Of a stretch of 64,000 nucleotides of DNA, positions 52,635-61,387 are shown piece by piece. Source of the DNA: Cyanobacteria bacterium FACHB-DQ100 (lineage in GTDB: Bacteria; Cyanobacteriota; Cyanobacteriia; Leptolyngbyales; Leptolyngbyaceae); NCBI GenBank assembly GCA_014695195.1, contig JACJNW010000032.1, positions 248,001 to 312,000 of the forward strand, given 5' to 3'. How positions within the stretch are numbered: the first letter of the stretch is position 1; every line of letters starts with the position of its first letter. Under the pieces are notes generated by a model. The model was given only the letters and a program-made list of their open reading frames with translations. It searched no databases and had not been told where the DNA came from. The translations under genes and the position numbers were made by a program.

Positions 52635-54482
52635 ATGCAGCCACCTATTCCAGCCTCCACGATTTTACAAAGCCGCTACCGCGTTCTCAGCGTCTTGGGA
52701 CAGGGAGGATTTGGACGAACATACCTTGCAGAAGATCAAGGACGCTTCAACGAACTGTGTGCGATTAAGGAACTCACACCGCCGCAAGATAATCCTTACG
52801 CCCTGGAGAAATCTAAAGAACTCTTTCAGCGAGAAGCCCAAACGCTTTATCAAATTCAGCATCCCCAAATCCCGCAGTTTCGCGCCACATTTGAGCAGGA
52901 TCAGCGCTTTTTTATTGTGCAAGATTACGTTGAGGGTAGTACGTATCGATCGCTCCTGGATGAACGCAAAGCGCGGGGCTATGTGTTTTCAGAAAGTGAA
53001 GTAACGCAGCTGATTCGGCAGGTTTTACCTGTGCTGGGATACATTCACGGCAAAGGCATTATTCACCGGGATATTGCACCGGATAATATTATTTTGCGCG
53101 ATCGTGACAAGCTTCCCGTACTGATCGATTTTGGTGTGGTCAAAGATCTCGCCACTCGCATTCAGGCACAAGAAACCAATAAACAACATACAACGGTTGG
53201 CAAACTCGGTTATGCCCCAACCGAACAAATGCAGACCGGACGCGCTTATCCGAATAGCGATTTGTATGCGTTAGCAGTCACGGCAGTCGTGTTACTCACC
53301 GGACGAGAGCCACAAGATTTGTTTGACGAAAATACAATGACCTGGCGCTGGCAGCGATTCGTCAATCTAGAGCCAACCTTCGCGCAAGTGCTGAATCGAA
53401 TGTTGAGTTATCGAGTCGGCGATCGCTTTCAGTCTGCAACCGAAGTGATTCAAGCGCTGCAATCCCCCGCAACGATCGCACCCTTGCCTGCAACTCCACC
53501 GCCCACCAACGTACCACCCACGAATATTTCTCGTGCTGAAACGGTAGCGGTTGGTCATCGCAATTCTCCCACCGTTGCGCCCACAAACTTACAAGCACGC
53601 GACTCCTCGGTTCCGACTCGCAGTTCTTTCTGGGATGATCCGTGGGCAGTGTTCGCGATCGGCACCGGATTAGTGCTGCTCACCGGATTAGGCGCTTGGA
53701 CAATTACCCGCGCTTTGATGAACGCGAATCAACCGATCGCGTCTCCCACTCCGACTCCAACGATCACAACTTCTCCCACTCCGACCAAACCCCCCACGCC
53801 TCGCCCTTCACCCACTCCCACTCCCACTCCCAGTCCAGTCAGCTACAGTCAACAATTAGATTTATCGGGTGGAACGGTCAATCGGAGTGGAACTTTGCGA
53901 TCGAATGAAACCTTAAACTTCATTGTTCCTGCGAATCAAGGACAGCGCTTGAATACCAGCTTGGGTAGCGAAGGCGTGTTGCTCAGTGTGTTAGCTCCGA
54001 ATGGTGATCCAGTCGATAACGCTGCCAGTCGCGTTTCTAACTGGGCTGGCGAACTTCCCTTTACAGGAAGCTACACGGTACAACTCAGAACCGTTAAAGG
54101 AATTCCTAAGAGCGACTTTAAGCTGAACGTGACGCTGCAAACGCCCACGCCTCCGTCGCCCTCAGTTCCTCCATCTCCTAATCCTATTGTGACCGAAGAA
54201 GTGATTACGATTCCTCAAGGTCAAACCGGAACCCAAGTGAGTAATACGGCAGATGCGAATACAACGCGCCGTTATTTAATTAATGTTCGACCCAACCAAG
54301 CTTTATCGCTGAATATTTCTCAAGGTGCAAGGTTTACAGTAAGATACCCCAGTGGGGAGCCTGTTGAAGATGCAGTAAATCTGCGATCGTGGCAGGGTAT
54401 TGTCCCGCGGGGTGGTGCTTATCAAGTGGATGTCACCAGCGATCGCGAAACTAATTTCACATTAAGTGTGGATGCGAAATGA
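52635..54482 (+). CDS. Transmembrane Ser/Thr protein kinase with beta-rich extracytoplasmic domains
   Basis: This 615-residue kinase (ATG 52635; a TTG at 52614 is less likely) has the catalytic domain at about residues 10-270. Its motifs are the Gly loop GQGGFGRTYLA, Lys in CAIKEL, HRDIAPDNIIL and DFGVVKD. A linker of about 70 residues leads to one membrane helix (WAVFAIGTGLVLLTGLGAW). A Pro/Thr-rich stretch (about 395-420) follows. Two related beta-sandwich repeats of the bacterial pre-peptidase-like type come next, one near TVNRSGTLRSNETLNFIVP and one near VITIPQGQTGTQ. Substrates are unknown. The bioD start overlaps its stop by 4 bases. Confidence 0.9.
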   Translation: MQPPIPASTILQSRYRVLSVLGQGGFGRTYLAEDQGRFNELCAIKELTPPQDNPYALEKSKELFQREAQTLYQIQHPQIPQFRATFEQDQRFFIVQDYVEGSTYRSLLDERKARGYVFSESEVTQLIRQVLPVLGYIHGKGIIHRDIAPDNIILRDRDKLPVLIDFGVVKDLATRIQAQETNKQHTTVGKLGYAPTEQMQTGRAYPNSDLYALAVTAVVLLTGREPQDLFDENTMTWRWQRFVNLEPTFAQVLNRMLSYRVGDRFQSATEVIQALQSPATIAPLPATPPPTNVPPTNISRAETVAVGHRNSPTVAPTNLQARDSSVPTRSSFWDDPWAVFAIGTGLVLLTGLGAWTITRALMNANQPIASPTPTPTITTSPTPTKPPTPRPSPTPTPTPSPVSYSQQLDLSGGTVNRSGTLRSNETLNFIVPANQGQRLNTSLGSEGVLLSVLAPNGDPVDNAASRVSNWAGELPFTGSYTVQLRTVKGIPKSDFKLNVTLQTPTPPSPSVPPSPNPIVTEEVITIPQGQTGTQVSNTADANTTRRYLINVRPNQALSLNISQGARFTVRYPSGEPVEDAVNLRSWQGIVPRGGAYQVDVTSDRETNFTLSVDAK

Positions 54483-55183
54483 TTCCGAATGCACTTTTAA
54501 TCACGGGAACGGATACTGATGCCGGTAAAACGGTATTAACGACTGCGTTGATTGCATATTGGCAAAAGTATTGTCAATCGCGTTCTCTAGGCGTAATGAA
54601 ACCGTTGCAGACGGGAGTGGGCGATCGTGAACTGTATCGTCAATTATTTGAGTTGGATCAAACCCCGGAAGAGTTAAATCCACTGCATTTTGAGGCTCCA
54701 CTTGCGCCCCCGATCGCAGCCGATTTGGAGGGCAAGCGAGTCGCCCTTGAGCCTGTCTGGAAAGCGTTTGAGGCGTTGCGGCGCCAGCGTGATTTTGTGC
54801 TGGTTGAGGCATTAGGCGGATTAGGATCGCCTGTGACGCATGAAACCACCGTTGCAGATTGGGCTTGGGATTGGCATTTACCCGCTGTATTAGTGGTGCC
54901 TGTGAGATTAGGCGCGATCGGGCAAGCGGTGGCGAATGTGGCACTGGCGCGACAATCAAAAGTTCACCTCAAAGGAATTGTGTTGAACTGTATTCGATCG
55001 AGTTCCGATGAAGAAATTGAAAACTGGGCATCGGTCAGCTTGATCGAACGATTAACCGGAATACCCGTTCTCGGATTGCTGCCTTATTTAAGTGATCCAA
55101 CTGATGTAGAAAAATTGGCTCAAGCGGCGGCAAATTTAGATTTAGAGCGGCTCATCCCTGACATGGTTAAAGGATTCGCGTAA
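54479..55183 (+). CDS. bioD: Dethiobiotin synthetase
   Basis: This 234-residue enzyme of biotin synthesis closes the ureido ring of dethiobiotin using ATP and CO2. The P-loop is GTDTDAGKTVLT, which is diagnostic for BioD. The second Lys in MKPLQTGV and the EALGGLGSPVT motif (E-x-x-G-G) are present. It overlaps the kinase gene at its start and the convergent glycerate kinase gene at its end (17 bases). Confidence 0.94.
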   Translation: MIPNALLITGTDTDAGKTVLTTALIAYWQKYCQSRSLGVMKPLQTGVGDRELYRQLFELDQTPEELNPLHFEAPLAPPIAADLEGKRVALEPVWKAFEALRRQRDFVLVEALGGLGSPVTHETTVADWAWDWHLPAVLVVPVRLGAIGQAVANVALARQSKVHLKGIVLNCIRSSSDEEIENWASVSLIERLTGIPVLGLLPYLSDPTDVEKLAQAAANLDLERLIPDMVKGFA

Positions 55184-56147
55184 CTGTATGTTCTGCTCCG
55201 ATTTCAAGCACTAAGTCTACATCCCTCGATTGTTCCACCATCGGTGTAATAAACAATTTGGGATGCAATGCTTTCCAGAAATATTCAACAAATTGATCAA
55301 TCTCTGCATCACTCATACCTGGTTTGCCCTGAGCGACCATTTGATGTTCTGCTTGTTTACGCCATTGCTTGCTGAGTTGATAGTCTGGAACATACAAAAC
55401 AATTAACCGATCGAGCAATTCCCATAGGGGTACATAGTTCCTCAACTGCCGATTCATATCTCGCGCAAACTGGCGATCGTCCTCGGTGACGATCGGCGCA
55501 ATCCTAAATTCAGACTCAATCGGACGCACTCCAACAAACCAGCCTTCAAACAATACGATATCTGCATGATCAATCATTTGCGGCTGAGTGCGATCGCCTT
55601 CTCCACCAAAGGCAGACTTATCAAATCGGGGCAGCGCGATCGGAAATTGACCTTGCTGAAATTGGGTCAGAATCTCGATTCCGAGTTGAACATCATGCGT
55701 TCCGGGTGGCCCTCGCCGCACCATGCGCGGATCACGAGTTCTGAGGGCAATCCGATCGACATACGGCAAATATAAATCATCGATCGACCAGCTAACCGCA
55801 CGCAGTCCAAGCTGACTCAAAATCACAGTCAGCATTTGCGTTAAGGTCGTCTTTCCCGTTCCCTGCCCACCTAAAAAGCCTTGAATTAAAGCGCGATTAC
55901 TCGGTTTCCAGCCGGCAATCTGCATAGCTAGGGGTAGCCATAGATTCCAGAGAGTATCGATCGCAGGAGGTAGTTTTAGTTCAGTGCAAAGCTCAACGAT
56001 CGCACTATAGCTCCGATCAAACAGTGCCAAGCGCGACTGAATGCGATCGTGAACATTGCTTGCATCAATTCCAAAAGTAGGATCTTGTAGTGCAAAGGAT
56101 TCTAAGCGCGATCGATCATGAGAGCGAATTAGTTCTTCTAGAGTCAT
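55167..56147 (-). CDS. D-glycerate 3-kinase
   Basis: This 326-residue P-loop kinase has Walker A GFLGGQGTGKTTLTQ, then SIDDLYLPY, RRGPPGTHDVQLG, LPRFDKSAFGGEGDR and the Walker-B-like IVLFEGWFVGVRP. It phosphorylates glycerate to 3-phosphoglycerate, the last step of photorespiration in cyanobacteria and plants (GLYK type). The ATG at 56147 is preferred over a TTG at 56183. Confidence 0.93.
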   Translation of the reverse strand: MTLEELIRSHDRSRLESFALQDPTFGIDASNVHDRIQSRLALFDRSYSAIVELCTELKLPPAIDTLWNLWLPLAMQIAGWKPSNRALIQGFLGGQGTGKTTLTQMLTVILSQLGLRAVSWSIDDLYLPYVDRIALRTRDPRMVRRGPPGTHDVQLGIEILTQFQQGQFPIALPRFDKSAFGGEGDRTQPQMIDHADIVLFEGWFVGVRPIESEFRIAPIVTEDDRQFARDMNRQLRNYVPLWELLDRLIVLYVPDYQLSKQWRKQAEHQMVAQGKPGMSDAEIDQFVEYFWKALHPKLFITPMVEQSRDVDLVLEIGAEHTVTRIL

Positions 56148-56165
56148 AAGATGATTATCTACAGA

Positions 56166-56198
56166 AAATCGGGAGGCTGGCAACCAACCCCCCGATTT
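56166..56198 (-). terminator. Terminator after the second hemerythrin gene
   Basis: The arms AAATCGGG (56166-56173) and CCCGATTT (56191-56198) pair. Read on the minus strand, the stem ends in TTTT. It lies 49 bases beyond the hemerythrin stop and before the glycerate kinase start. Confidence 0.65.
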
Positions 56199-56246
56199 AA
56201 AACCCCTTAAATCAAACCCTGATTTAGAAGACAGTCATTACTCAAA

Positions 56247-57284
56247 CTACATGCCCGCAGCTTGACGTTGAACTTCGCTCTTCTTCGCCTTGAACTCAGA
56301 GGCGATTTGCTCCAGTTGCTGATCGCTGAAGTTATCGCGCAGTGCAGCAAAGAAAGTGCTTTCTTCTTGGCGGACGTGATCCATGATTTCGTCCATCAAG
56401 CGGTTCAGCGAGGACATAAACTCATCCGACGCCATATCCATTTTTTCCATCGCATCGAGTGCGGGGAACCAGGAATTTTGCTCATCATACAGTTCTTGCA
56501 GATCGCTTTCTGCATACTTACCGCGAACTGCCGGATAAGCCACTTCGTTTTCTGCGATCGCATGAGCGCGAAGGTCGCCGCTCAATTGCATGAAGAATTC
56601 TTTGCGCTTTGCAGGATCTTGAGTGCCTTTGATTTCAGCAAACAGAACATTCACCTTTTGGTGATCCATGCGGAGCACGTCTTGAATGTTCATGTCAGAC
56701 TTGTCGGTGGTTTGAGTAACCACGCTACCCACAACACCCGTCAACGCAGCAACTGAATCTTGAACTCGTGCCCACAGCCCTTGATCTGCATCCATTCCGG
56801 TGAGTTCACGCACACCCAACAGTTCGATTACGCCTTTCAATTGCTCTTGGTGAGCACGGTTTTCAAAGTTAACGGTGTTGAGCGGAGCGATTGCAGCTTC
56901 GATGTCTGCGCCAACTTTTTGAGCCGCTTTATGAATAACAATTCCCGACATCACTTGTTGGTGCTTCAGCAGTTCATGCTGGAAGACCTTTTCAAACAAG
57001 GTAAGTTCAGAACCCGACATCATTTCATCAAGCTTCTTCACCATTTCGGTGATCGTTTCTTTCGGCTCAGACTGAACGCCGTATTGCACAATTACTGTAT
57101 CCAGGATGCCCAGGTTCTTCTGGTCGTCCTTCAACATATCTTGAAAACGCTTCACCAACTCAGAGTCAGTGGTTGCCGAGATGAATCTTTGTTCGTTTGC
57201 AATAAGAAATTCTTGGACAGCTTTGATGTCTGCAAGCTTCATCGCGATCGCTAGACGCTTGGTATCATCCATTGTTGCTACCAT
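56247..57284 (-). CDS. Hemerythrin-domain protein with N-terminal helical domain (paralogue 2)
   Basis: This 345-residue paralogue of the 8230-9270 protein has the same layout and strong identity through AAQKVGADIEAAIAPLNTVN and ELTGMDADQGLWARVQDSVA. The hemerythrin domain has MDHQKVN, HAIAENEVAYP and DHVRQEESTF. As in the paralogue, the third-helix position is YDEQNSW, with Gln in place of the usual His. It is probably a diiron protein in O2, NO or peroxide sensing or storage. The two copies are 48 kb apart on opposite strands. Confidence 0.82.
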   Translation of the reverse strand: MVATMDDTKRLAIAMKLADIKAVQEFLIANEQRFISATTDSELVKRFQDMLKDDQKNLGILDTVIVQYGVQSEPKETITEMVKKLDEMMSGSELTLFEKVFQHELLKHQQVMSGIVIHKAAQKVGADIEAAIAPLNTVNFENRAHQEQLKGVIELLGVRELTGMDADQGLWARVQDSVAALTGVVGSVVTQTTDKSDMNIQDVLRMDHQKVNVLFAEIKGTQDPAKRKEFFMQLSGDLRAHAIAENEVAYPAVRGKYAESDLQELYDEQNSWFPALDAMEKMDMASDEFMSSLNRLMDEIMDHVRQEESTFFAALRDNFSDQQLEQIASEFKAKKSEVQRQAAGM

Positions 57285-57560
57285 TTTGTGTTCTCCACTT
57301 GTTTAATTATTCTCAGGATCGGCATCCATTCAATTCTGAGTTTGCCGCACCCACCCGAAAGCAACATCTTTCCGTTGGTTGACTTAAAAGTGCGCTAAGT
57401 TACCTCACAAAGGACTAAAAGACTGACCTTTGGATAGTAAACTTCCCGCGCGAATTGCTGCAATTGGGCTGGATTCGTGGCGGCGCAGATAAGGCATCCC
57501 TTCATCGCCATCGTTCTTTGCAATGAAAACACCAATAGTTGTATATTGGATAAATCGAAT

Positions 57561-59369
57561 TTACGCTCTGTTGAAGAAATAGATATAACCAACACCGCTT
57601 TCAAGTTTCTGCCAACCTATTTCATTAATTGGTATACCTGCTTCCCCTGAAAAAACAGCCTTTGCTCCTGTCTTCTCAAAGGCCTGCAAAACTTTGCTTC
57701 GGGATGCAGCATCAACCGACCAGAATCTGGTTGCATTAAGAGCGTCAGCAATAATTCGTATTCTTCCTAACCTTGCCCAGTAGCCACTCGAATTAGCATG
57801 AGCCCTACCAATTACAGCAATGGAATCCCCTGACCTTAATCCTAACTGATGTAACTCTTCTACAACCTGTGAATAAATTGGAGTTTCACTCCCAGTTATA
57901 ATACGCTGAACCTGAAGAGCGGCGTTCGCAAAAATTTGTATGTTCATCACTATGAGAGCAATGCCCAGAAAACTAATGAGCAATCGTTTGGCGGTTTGTG
58001 AATAGCGCAGACATACACTTGAAAACACCCCAGCATAAATTAAGACAACAAATGGGGCAACATATCGAGAGCCAGGTGCCGCCCGCAAATCTATGACCAG
58101 TGTGTAAATCACTAAGGCTGCCAAACCTGGCAGCCATAAAAACCAACGAGCAGCTAGCTGTTGTAATGAAGTTCGGACATAGCCGCCTGCATAAACTACA
58201 AGCCAATAGCTCAAGAGCAGACCACCTAGAAATAGCCGCCAATAATAAACTAAGTTGATCCCTGCGACTTTAAGCTGTTGCAATAGATTAAAGTTGGGCT
58301 TTATTCCTTCCTGCCAATAGGACGCGTCCGTCCAAGGTGCATATGTGCCGCCAACGGGCGTGGCAAACTCATAGGCAGCCGGATCGTCGAGGATCTGCCG
58401 CACCGGATGTTTAGGGATTCCTGAATTTGGCTCTTTACCCTGCCAATGTTCGATAGAAGACGGGTTATAAAAGGTTCTCTCATGCCAATTAATAAACCAG
58501 ACATAGTTCAGTCTTCCTGAATCGCCGAAAGTCAGTCGTCCTTTCGACAAGGAAAGCGCCGTTATAAAGGGTGCAACAACCAGGATGAACACGAGTATTG
58601 ATGCAGTCAGCTTGAGAACAAGGGAGCGATCGATCTTTAATCGATTCTGCCAAATTCTCCATGCCTGCCTAGCACCATCCTCCTCAAACAGGCTGACCAC
58701 AACGGCAACAAAAAAGAAAACAAACGCTAGTGGAAACATGACGGCTTTGGAGAGATAGCCCAAACCCAGCACCATTCCAAACAGAAGATACGTTCCCCAA
58801 TTCGCCGTCCGATTTCGCATTTGCAGCATGAAACCACTAGCCGCATAAACACAAGCGACTGTTAGAGCATCTGGTGAAACTAAATGAACCGGTGTCCACT
58901 TTAACGCTGTCAATAGAAATAGAAAATAGCCCATCACAAGCCACATCCACTCTGGTATCTCAACGGCTTGCCCTGCGTTCTTTTGATGCGAATTCTGTTG
59001 CCATTTAATCATCTGTCTTAAAAAGAACTCAAAGCTGATGAATGCAACAACAAAGATGCCGAGGTTAACCAATTTAACAACAAAGAACTCCCAGTAAGGG
59101 GAGGGATGAAGAACAAAAATTGCGATGCCTAGCAACCAGGAATATAACGGACTCCAGTAAGCGTTGATGGCAGATTGCCAATCACCCCTCATGTAGGCAT
59201 CCCCAATGTCCAAATATGAAACCCCATCTGGATTATTAATATTGAATCGCTGTGACCAGGCTTGCAATGAACCTAGGGACAGCCCTAGAATCCAGAATGC
59301 TGTCCTTAGTGGTATGGTTTTCCCAACTAAGCGAATTACCTTTGTAGAAAAGCTAACAGTCTTAGTCAT
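57561..59369 (-). CDS. GT-C-type polytopic membrane protein (ArnT/PMT-like), copy 1
   Basis: This 602-residue protein has about eleven membrane helices. The first loop, YLDIGDAYMRGDWQSAINAY, holds acidic residues where GT-C glycosyltransferases bind a polyprenyl-phosphate sugar, followed by WSPLYSWLLGI. A soluble C-terminal part ends GYIYFFNRA. It is a tandem paralogue of the 59507-61387 gene, sharing LLFGMVLGLGYLSKAVMFPL and GRLTFGDSG exactly. The acceptor is unknown. Its ATG overlaps the stop of a gtrA remnant. The 57285-57560 gap has no gene I can support. Confidence 0.75.
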   Translation of the reverse strand: MTKTVSFSTKVIRLVGKTIPLRTAFWILGLSLGSLQAWSQRFNINNPDGVSYLDIGDAYMRGDWQSAINAYWSPLYSWLLGIAIFVLHPSPYWEFFVVKLVNLGIFVVAFISFEFFLRQMIKWQQNSHQKNAGQAVEIPEWMWLVMGYFLFLLTALKWTPVHLVSPDALTVACVYAASGFMLQMRNRTANWGTYLLFGMVLGLGYLSKAVMFPLAFVFFFVAVVVSLFEEDGARQAWRIWQNRLKIDRSLVLKLTASILVFILVVAPFITALSLSKGRLTFGDSGRLNYVWFINWHERTFYNPSSIEHWQGKEPNSGIPKHPVRQILDDPAAYEFATPVGGTYAPWTDASYWQEGIKPNFNLLQQLKVAGINLVYYWRLFLGGLLLSYWLVVYAGGYVRTSLQQLAARWFLWLPGLAALVIYTLVIDLRAAPGSRYVAPFVVLIYAGVFSSVCLRYSQTAKRLLISFLGIALIVMNIQIFANAALQVQRIITGSETPIYSQVVEELHQLGLRSGDSIAVIGRAHANSSGYWARLGRIRIIADALNATRFWSVDAASRSKVLQAFEKTGAKAVFSGEAGIPINEIGWQKLESGVGYIYFFNRA

Positions 59370-59523
59370 GCTTTGGAACCTCTATCTACCGAGTCCTGTG
59401 TTTGATTGTTAGAAGAGAACGAGTACAATTCATGCCCGACAAAGCTGAGCAGCGCCACACAAGCAGAATTTGCTAAACGAGCCAGATGGGTTGCCATTGA
59501 GCTTGATTAATCAGGAGCTGCAT
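59366..59523 (-). pseudogene. Remnant of a GtrA C-terminus between the two GT-C genes
   Basis: Read on the minus strand, ATGCAGCTCCTGATTAATCA encodes MQLLINQAQW, matching the C-terminal GtrA part of the protein at 61384-63285. One base is then missing. In the next frame the sequence continues LARLANSACVALLSFVGHEL and ends SKA-stop at 59366-59368, overlapping the ATG of GT-C copy 1. The intact fusion ends with the same TGA/ATG overlap onto GT-C copy 2. The remnant shows that the duplicated unit was a GtrA end plus a GT-C gene. Confidence 0.8.
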
Positions 59524-61387
59524 TATTAGTCTGCTGAGGCAGACTTCCTTTGTCTAGCCCCGAATTCCACCCGGAAGGCATTCGTGCAGAAGGTCTATTG
59601 AAGAAATAGACATAGCAATTACTGTTTTTCAGTTTTTGCCAACCCGTTGCTTGAGCAGGTAGGGGTGCATCCATTTCCTGCACAACGACCTTTGCCCCTG
59701 TTTTTTCAATCGCCTGCAACACTCGATTTCGAGATGCAACATCAGATTTCCAAAACTCACTCACATTGGGGATTTGAGCGATGATTCGGATACGTGCCAA
59801 TCGTGCAGAATCATCCATGACACTGCTCTCACCGAGCACAGCGATCAAATCTCCTCGCTTCACGCCGAGCCGCTGCAAGTCTTCTGCAACCTGTGCAAAA
59901 ATTGGCGTTTGTTGAAACCCGATCGCAATGCGAGCCACACTAAAAGAAGTTTGTAACGCCAACTGTCCAGCCAGCGCGCTCAGCGCAGCCGCAGCTAGCC
60001 CAACAATAAGACGTTGAGTTGTGCGCACATTCCGTAAGCATACACTTGAAAGCACACCCATACAAACAAGCACCACAAATGGCGCAACATACCGAGACGA
60101 CACATATGCCTTTGACATATCCATTCCCAACAGGTAGACAGCCAAACCTGCTACACCCGGGCACCACACATACCAACGCACCGCTAGCTGTTGCAACGAA
60201 GCCCGAACGTAGCCGCCTGCGTAAACCAAAAGGCAATAACTAAGAATCAAGTGACCTAAAAATAGCTGGTAGTAATACCGTAAATTTGCAGCTAAAACTT
60301 TACACTGTCGCTTCAAGTCAAATCTGACGTTCCAACCGTCATTCCAGTAGGACGGATCAAACCAGAGGGGGAGTGTGCCGCTAATCGGGGTTGCGAATTC
60401 ATAGGTCGCTGGGCGATCCACAATCTGTCGTGGCGGGTGCTTAGGGATGCCTGAATTCGGCTCCTCACCCTGCCAAAGCGTGTGCTTGGGACTGGTACTA
60501 CTCACGTACCAAATATAGTTCAGTTTTCCACTATCGCCAAAGGTTAAGCGCCCCTTTGTCACAGACAGTGCTGTAACAAAGGGTACAGCCACCAAGATAA
60601 ATGCGAGCATTGCTGCAATCAGCTTCAACGCGCGCGATCGTCGTACTCTTAATCGCTTGCCCCACACCGTTAATCCTTGTCCTGACTCTTTATTGTCTTC
60701 AAACAGACTGACCACAATGGCAACCAAAAAGAAGACAAACGCCAGGGGAAACATGACAGCTTTAGACAGATAGCCCAATCCCAGCACCATTCCAAATAGA
60801 AGATACGTGCCCCATGTCGCTGTCCGACTGCGCATTTTTAGCAAGAAGCCACTCGTGGCATAAACACACGCGCTGGTTGCATTATCCGGTACATCTAGCT
60901 GTACCCCTGTTAGTCCCAATGCCGCCCACAGAAACAACGAGTAGCCCACTGTCAGCCATGCCCATTCTGGAATCTGAATGGAGCACTCTTCACTCAGTTG
61001 CCGCGAGTGCTGACGGCCTTCAGTCCATTGCTGCAAGAAGAATTCAAAGCTAATGAACGCGATGACAAAAATACCAAAGTTGACTAACTTAACTACAAAA
61101 AATTCCCACTCAGGCGAGGGGCGAAGCACAAGCAGTGCTATCCCCAGCAGCCACGAATACAACGGACTCCAATAGGAGTTGATAGCAGTCTGCCAAGCAC
61201 CGCTGACATACGCATCGCCAATGTCGAGATATGAGACTGCATCTCCTGCAGTTAAAGCGAATCGATACGCCCATGCCTGAAATAGACCCAGAGACAACCC
61301 TAAAATCCAGAATGCCCTCTTCAACCGATTTCCTTGCTGAATCGGAGAACGAACAGTCCTTGGGGGGAAATGAACAGTTTTGATCAT
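59507..61387 (-). CDS. GT-C-type polytopic membrane protein (ArnT/PMT-like), copy 2
   Basis: This 626-residue tandem paralogue of copy 1 has the same layout: YLDIGDAYVSGAWQTAINSY, then WSPLYSWLLGIALLVL, and about eleven helices. It is longer than copy 1 because it reads past YVYFFNRP into a 26-residue tail ending NNAAPD. The end of that tail is encoded by the gtrA remnant at the duplication junction. Its ATG overlaps the stop of the flavoprotein-GtrA gene by 3 bases, so it is cotranslated with it. Confidence 0.78.
   Translation of the reverse strand: MIKTVHFPPRTVRSPIQQGNRLKRAFWILGLSLGLFQAWAYRFALTAGDAVSYLDIGDAYVSGAWQTAINSYWSPLYSWLLGIALLVLRPSPEWEFFVVKLVNFGIFVIAFISFEFFLQQWTEGRQHSRQLSEECSIQIPEWAWLTVGYSLFLWAALGLTGVQLDVPDNATSACVYATSGFLLKMRSRTATWGTYLLFGMVLGLGYLSKAVMFPLAFVFFLVAIVVSLFEDNKESGQGLTVWGKRLRVRRSRALKLIAAMLAFILVAVPFVTALSVTKGRLTFGDSGKLNYIWYVSSTSPKHTLWQGEEPNSGIPKHPPRQIVDRPATYEFATPISGTLPLWFDPSYWNDGWNVRFDLKRQCKVLAANLRYYYQLFLGHLILSYCLLVYAGGYVRASLQQLAVRWYVWCPGVAGLAVYLLGMDMSKAYVSSRYVAPFVVLVCMGVLSSVCLRNVRTTQRLIVGLAAAALSALAGQLALQTSFSVARIAIGFQQTPIFAQVAEDLQRLGVKRGDLIAVLGESSVMDDSARLARIRIIAQIPNVSEFWKSDVASRNRVLQAIEKTGAKVVVQEMDAPLPAQATGWQKLKNSNCYVYFFNRPSARMPSGWNSGLDKGSLPQQTNNAAPD

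Noticed and set aside
56262-57254. Two 164-codon plus-strand frames
   Set aside because: Both are antisense shadows of the hemerythrin paralogue; the similar region at 8329-9036 shows the same shadows.
57395-57604. 69-codon minus-strand frame after GT-C copy 1
   Set aside because: It overlaps the end of GT-C copy 1 in another frame, has no ribosome-binding site and no recognisable family.
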